Source: Chara braunii (taxonomy: Eukaryota > Streptophyta > Charophyceae > Charales > Characeae). Taken from it: a DNA stretch of 45,820 nucleotides. The DNA is taken from the NCBI GenBank assembly GCA_003427395.1, contig BFEA01000152.1, forward strand, positions 1,209,568-1,255,387, read 5' to 3'. The notes below the pieces were generated by a model that did not search any database, was not told the origin of the DNA, and worked only from the letters and a program-made list of their open reading frames with translations. Below, in pieces: positions 42,441 through 45,820 of this stretch. The translations under genes and the position numbers were made by a program. The stretch's first letter is position 1; each line of letters begins with the position of its first letter.

Positions 42441-42595
42441 ATAAATGTAATAAATTCAATAAAAAAATTTAATAAATTCAATAAAAATGTAATAAATTCA
42501 ATAAAAAAATGTAATAAATTCAATAAAAATGTAATAAATTCAATAAAAAAATGAAATAAATTCATTAAAAAATGTAATAAATTCAATAAACAAAT
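42441..42595. repeat. AT-rich minisatellite (AATGTAATAAATTCAATAAA)
   Basis: Seven to eight units of about 20-24 bp, varying in the length of the A run. Confidence 0.9.
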
Positions 42596-42644
42596 CAATT
42601 ATTTCTCTGTTAGTGTAAATTTGCTGCAGCTGCTCTCTCCTCTT

Positions 42645-42735
42645 TGTCTTTTGATCCTTACATTTGTTTTTTTTGGTGGTCGTTTTTCACTTTGTCTTTT
42701 GATCCTTACATTTGTTTTTTTTTGGTGGTCTTTTT
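42645..42735. repeat. About 46-bp direct duplication
   Basis: TTTGTCTTTTGATCCTTACA followed by TTTGTTTTTTTTGGTGGTC occurs twice in direct succession. Confidence 0.85.
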
Positions 42736-44295
42736 TTATTCCGTCTACTAACTCTGTGTTTCGCTGTTTCTTTCCTATTCTGTTGCTACATACGATTTGG
42801 GAAAAGAAAAAGAAAAAGAATGCACTGTGTATGTTTCTTTGTCTCGTCTTTTTTTTTGTTTTCTTCCGCTCCTCACGGATCTTTTCGTCTTGTTGTCTCT
42901 ATTATTTGTTCTGTTATTCTTTTTTTCATTTTTAATAAAGTGATGATCTGTCATATTGGGCCGTGCCGCCGTTCCGTCGTCTTTTTTTTTTTTTTTTTTT
43001 TAAGCGTCTACGGCTCCCTAGTTAGCCTCTTACTGAATCCAACAGGGTTTTGAACATCGGATCTGTTTATTAACAATCGTTAGCTGTGTGTACCATTCAC
43101 CCACATGGTTGTGTGAACGAATCTCCCCCCTCCGATCTCCTCCTACTACACCCCTACAGTGTTTTCCAATTTTTTTTTCCGTCTTGTCCGTTTTTTTCCC
43201 TTTTTTTTTCCGATTTTTTTCCGTGTTTTTTTTCCGATTTTTGACGGTGACTTCCCTCCATGTTCGTCTTTTTTTTAACGTCTTTTTTTTCGCCGGTTTT
43301 TTTTTTTTTTTTGTTTCATCGTTTCTTTGTTTCCGCCGTTTTTTTATTTTAACATTTTTTTATTTTCACCATCTTTTTGGTTCTTAACAGATCGCTTTCC
43401 TTCGTCAACAGCTGCTTCCGCTCCTCCCTCTCTCTCCCTCTCTCTCCCTCTCTCTCCCTCTCTCTCTCTCTCACCTTCCGATCCATCCTTTCGTTAGACC
43501 ACACCCTAGCTGCTCTTGTCTTGGCAGCCGGGCTATCGCCTGAGTGATCCCCAAATTTTGTTAAGTATCCCTTTTTTAAAAGTTATATAATAAAAAACTC
43601 AGATGCAAAAATTACAGTACTTTAACAATACCTTTTTTTAAGAAAAAATAGGCTTTTACCAGTCCGCGTTTCATTTCCTCCCAGCTTTTCTTTTTATCCC
43701 TCGTCTCCCCCCCCCCCTCCTCCCCATTTGTTTTCCTGTCTTGGGTATGGTTCTTCGTTTATCCGCTCTCTCAGGCTCGTCATGACTTGTTTCTTTTTTT
43801 TTTTTGTAGTGACGCGTAATGTCGGGCCCGCATACTCGCACAAAGGACTTACTGGACTGAATTCTATGCATTTGCCCGTAATTGCAGTTTAATACGCGAG
43901 TCTGAGTAGAGGCCCATATCAGATGAATCTTTGTACTGCGGTCGAGTTTTTGAGTAAAGGCGGATCGGTGTCTTTTCTTTTTATTTCATTCTATTTGTCG
44001 TTTTTTTTTTTCATTATTTTCAGTTCGATCGTAATGTCCATTTTCACTATCTTCAGTTCGATCGTGTGTTATTACTTTTTCTGATCGTTATTCGACTTCG
44101 TTTTGACGGTTTTACTTTTGATGCGTTGTTGCCATTTTTTTTTCTTTTGTTTACCATTTCTTGATTTATTCGTGTCATCCTTTCGCAGGGCCTATGCTAA
44201 TTTTCTTTTCTGTCCCGAATAACAAAAACTTTTTTTTTAATTGCCCCTGTTTCCATCTGGTGTGGGTGAGTGATAGTCTACTTTGATTTTGGTTA
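42736..44295. other. T-rich unassigned DNA
   Basis: Dense T homopolymers. A CCCTCTCTCT 10-bp repeat lies at about 43425-43470, and CAGTTCGATCGT is repeated at 44021 and 44054. Apparent Phe-rich frames are translated poly(T). No gene supported. Confidence 0.5.
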
Positions 44296-44309
44296 AGGTA
44301 GATTATCAT

Positions 44310-44480
44310 TTACAGTGTAATCAGTGAGAGGATTCTGCAGACTGTTAGGGTTCAGCCTCCTGATGAGTCGGTGAAACTCCGACGAAACAGTTTGTCACAG
44401 CCCCTCGTTTGTTGTCCTCTTCTCTCTCTCTGCCTACGGTTTACCGGGCAGTTCTGTTTGTGACGATATATATGACGATA
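44310..44480 (+). repeat. Hammerhead-bearing repeat, copy B
   Basis: The inverted counterpart of 34192-34350. It extends from CAGTGTAATCAGTGAG to CCGGGCAGTTCTGTTTGTGACGATATATAT, with the last ten bases (GACGATATATAT) locally duplicated. Upstream of 44310 there is no counterpart to compare because copy A is cut by the gap. Confidence 0.85.
44337..44395 (+). ncRNA. Type III hammerhead ribozyme, helix I damaged
   Basis: Helix III GCAGACUG (44337-44344) pairs with CAGUUUGU (44388-44395); triplet GUU at 44344-44346; CUGAUGA at 44360-44366; helix II GUCGG/CCGAC (44367-44371 with 44379-44383) with a 7-nt loop; GAAA at 44384-44387. Compared with copy A, one G is missing right after the cleavage triplet, so helix I can no longer form its full GAGG/CCUC stem and self-cleavage is probably weakened. 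The U-to-C change in helix II turns a G.U into a G-C pair, and the A-to-G at the end of helix III turns A-U into G.U, so pairing is kept in both. Confidence 0.75.
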
Positions 44481-44509
44481 TATATATGTTACATTTTTTT
44501 TGGATTTGG

Positions 44510-44640
44510 TGTTCGTTTTTTGTTGGATTGTTTAATCATTGGTTTTGGACTGATAAATTGTCGTTTTTTGTTTGGAGTGATGAAGTGTCGTTTGATTAAT
44601 CATTGGTTTTGGACTGATCACGTGTCGCTGATTGTTGTTG
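44510..44640. repeat. Direct duplication of TTAATCATTGGTTTTGGACTGAT
   Basis: Two copies about 70 bp apart (near 44530 and 44597), followed by AATTGTCG and ACGTGTCG respectively. Confidence 0.8.
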
Positions 44641-44746
44641 ATTGAAATTCTTTTGGAATTATCGATTTCTGCCATCCTGATAGATCAAAGCCGTCTCCCT
44701 TGGTTCCTCCCAACGAGCCACTGGTGCGTTGTTTTGTGGTATGCAA

Positions 44747-44836
44747 GCGCGAATCTGGTCACTTTTATGGCCAGGTTCGTGCTATGGTTGTGCGATGTTA
44801 GCACGAATCCGGCCAGTTTTACGGTTAGGTTCATGC
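44747..44836. repeat. Two tandem hairpins of the GGCCAGGTTCGTGC family
   Basis: GCGCGAATCTGGTC (44747-44760) pairs along its whole 14-bp length, G.U pairs included, with GGCCAGGTTCGTGC (44769-44782). A second, slightly worse hairpin uses 44801-44814 with 44823-44836. Variants of the arm also occur at 36.9-37.05 kb. Confidence 0.65.
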
Positions 44837-44849
44837 TTTCTAAACTCGT

Positions 44850-45540
44850 TTTTAGCACGAGTGGGGTTATCCACCTCCTGTCATGTATTTGGCTGCTTTA
44901 GTGGCCCGGTTCGTAGTACCTTCTACAAGCACCAGTGGGAACTAACTGCTCCTTGCTCCTCCCCTCTCCATCGTTTAGCATTGCCCTGCTTTTTTTTTTT
45001 TTTTTTTTTTTTGCATTGCCGTCCTTTTTGGTAACTTACCCTCACTCTCATTCGTTTTGTGTGGTGGCAAACCTTTTTGTTTTATTTTAAAAAAGAAGAA
45101 AATTAATTTCAACAGCTGGAGTTTGATAGCTCAACGACCATAGTAAAACCACGATTTTTTCGAAAACTTGACGTCCAAAAATCCAATATTTTAAATTCCC
45201 CCAACGACCTCCGCAAAACAGGGTCCGCATCGTATTTACCTAAATCCCTACTCAATTTTCGAGGTTTTAATTGTTTTCATAATTTGAGAATTCGATTTCA
45301 TTCTCACCAAGCAGTGTGGAAGATCGTTGGTAACAATTCTTTCCCCTTCACAGCTTTTTTTTTTTTTTCACTTCGTGCCGGCCCGCGGACAAAAAAGGCG
45401 AAGGCGGTCCCCAATTTTCTTGGTGGCGGCAACTTCGTTGCACTGTGCAATGAAAGTTGCAAGTGCGGCTAGGAGGAGAGGACAAAAAAAAAAAACCTTT
45501 TTGAACTTTGTGACATCCAGCGTCATCAGAGTGACCTAGC
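44850..45540. other. Unassigned T-rich DNA
   Basis: No supported gene or repeat family; a T run lies at about 44991-45012. Confidence 0.4.
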
Positions 45541-45551
45541 AAGAGAACATG

Positions 45552-45820
45552 CTGGATACGAAAGCAAGACGAAGATTTCTAAATCTAATCAACGCTGGCT
45601 GGATCTCTGAGATTAGATCTCTGAGATTAGATCACGGAGATTAGATCTCGGAGATTAGATCTGGATACGAAAGCAAGACGAAAATTTCTAAATCTAATCA
45701 ACGCTGGATCTCTGAGATTAGATCTCGGAGATTAGATCTCTGAGATTAGATCTCGGAGATTAGATCTCTGAGATTAGATCTCTGAGATTAGATCTCGGAG
45801 ATTAGATCTCTGAGATTAGA
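45552..45820. repeat. 14-bp satellite CTCKGAGATTAGAT with higher-order start block
   Basis: CTCTGAGATTAGAT and CTCGGAGATTAGAT units alternate. A block, ATACGAAAGCAAGACGAAAA, then TTTCTAAATCTAATCAACGCTGG, precedes the array twice (about 45554 and 45664), so the whole block plus array is itself duplicated. The array runs off the window. Confidence 0.9.

Noticed and set aside
42196-43387. Phe-rich membrane-like proteins
   Set aside because: They are translated T-runs; hydrophobicity comes only from TTT codons.

Overview
KIND OF GENOME. This is a piece of a large, repeat-dense eukaryotic nuclear genome from a short-read scaffold. It has two N gaps (16156-16820 and 34351-34901), two single Ns (13164 and 36045), very long GA/CT and T tracts, and a leftover sequencing adapter. 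There is no operon-like packing. My best guess for the organism is a streptophyte (charophyte, Chara-like) alga. This rests on the style of the decayed reverse-transcriptase and gag-like proteins, which I recall only loosely from such genomes and could not check. Treat it as low confidence.

LAYOUT. 0-1.9 kb: a satellite of long GA tracts alternating with a short inverted-repeat block. 2.3-3.8 kb (minus): a decayed reverse transcriptase with recognisable motifs A, B and C. 4.4-5.2 kb: a diverged tandem repeat carrying a foldback (MITE-like) insertion. 5.7-9.3 kb: non-coding DNA unusually rich in short perfect hairpins, passing into two diverged tandem arrays. 9.4-9.75 kb: a possible LTR promoter. 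12.2-13.95 kb (minus): a decayed protein-coding remnant of unknown family followed by a 65-base poly(A) on that strand. 14.0-17.85 kb: five minisatellite families in a row. 17.98-18.65 kb: pieces of cytosolic-type LSU rRNA, rearranged and partly inverted. 21.6-24.15 kb (minus): a second decayed element with gag-like, charged coiled-coil sequence. 25.08-26.13 kb: a dispersed repeat interrupted by 2.3 copies of a 324-bp tRNA-like unit. 26.6-30.3 kb: AT-rich repeats and another foldback element. 33.0-33.8 kb: a GC-tipped foldback with a perfect 17-bp palindrome. 34.2 kb and 44.3 kb: two inverted copies of a repeat that carries a type III hammerhead ribozyme. 38.3-40.6 kb: the only convincing long gene, an acidic, glycine-rich, probably nuclear protein. 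40.6-45.8 kb: T-rich DNA, duplications, hairpins and a terminal 14-bp satellite.

HOW IT FITS TOGETHER. Most of the window is the wreckage of several mobile or tandemly amplifying elements. The strongest unusual signal is the hammerhead pair. Both copies keep all core nucleotides, and the base differences between them preserve pairing in helices II and III. The minus-strand copy looks complete. The plus-strand copy has lost one base of helix I. A second theme is that many repeat families here carry short perfect hairpins. The single likely gene lies between the two hammerhead repeats, but nothing shows that they are functionally linked.
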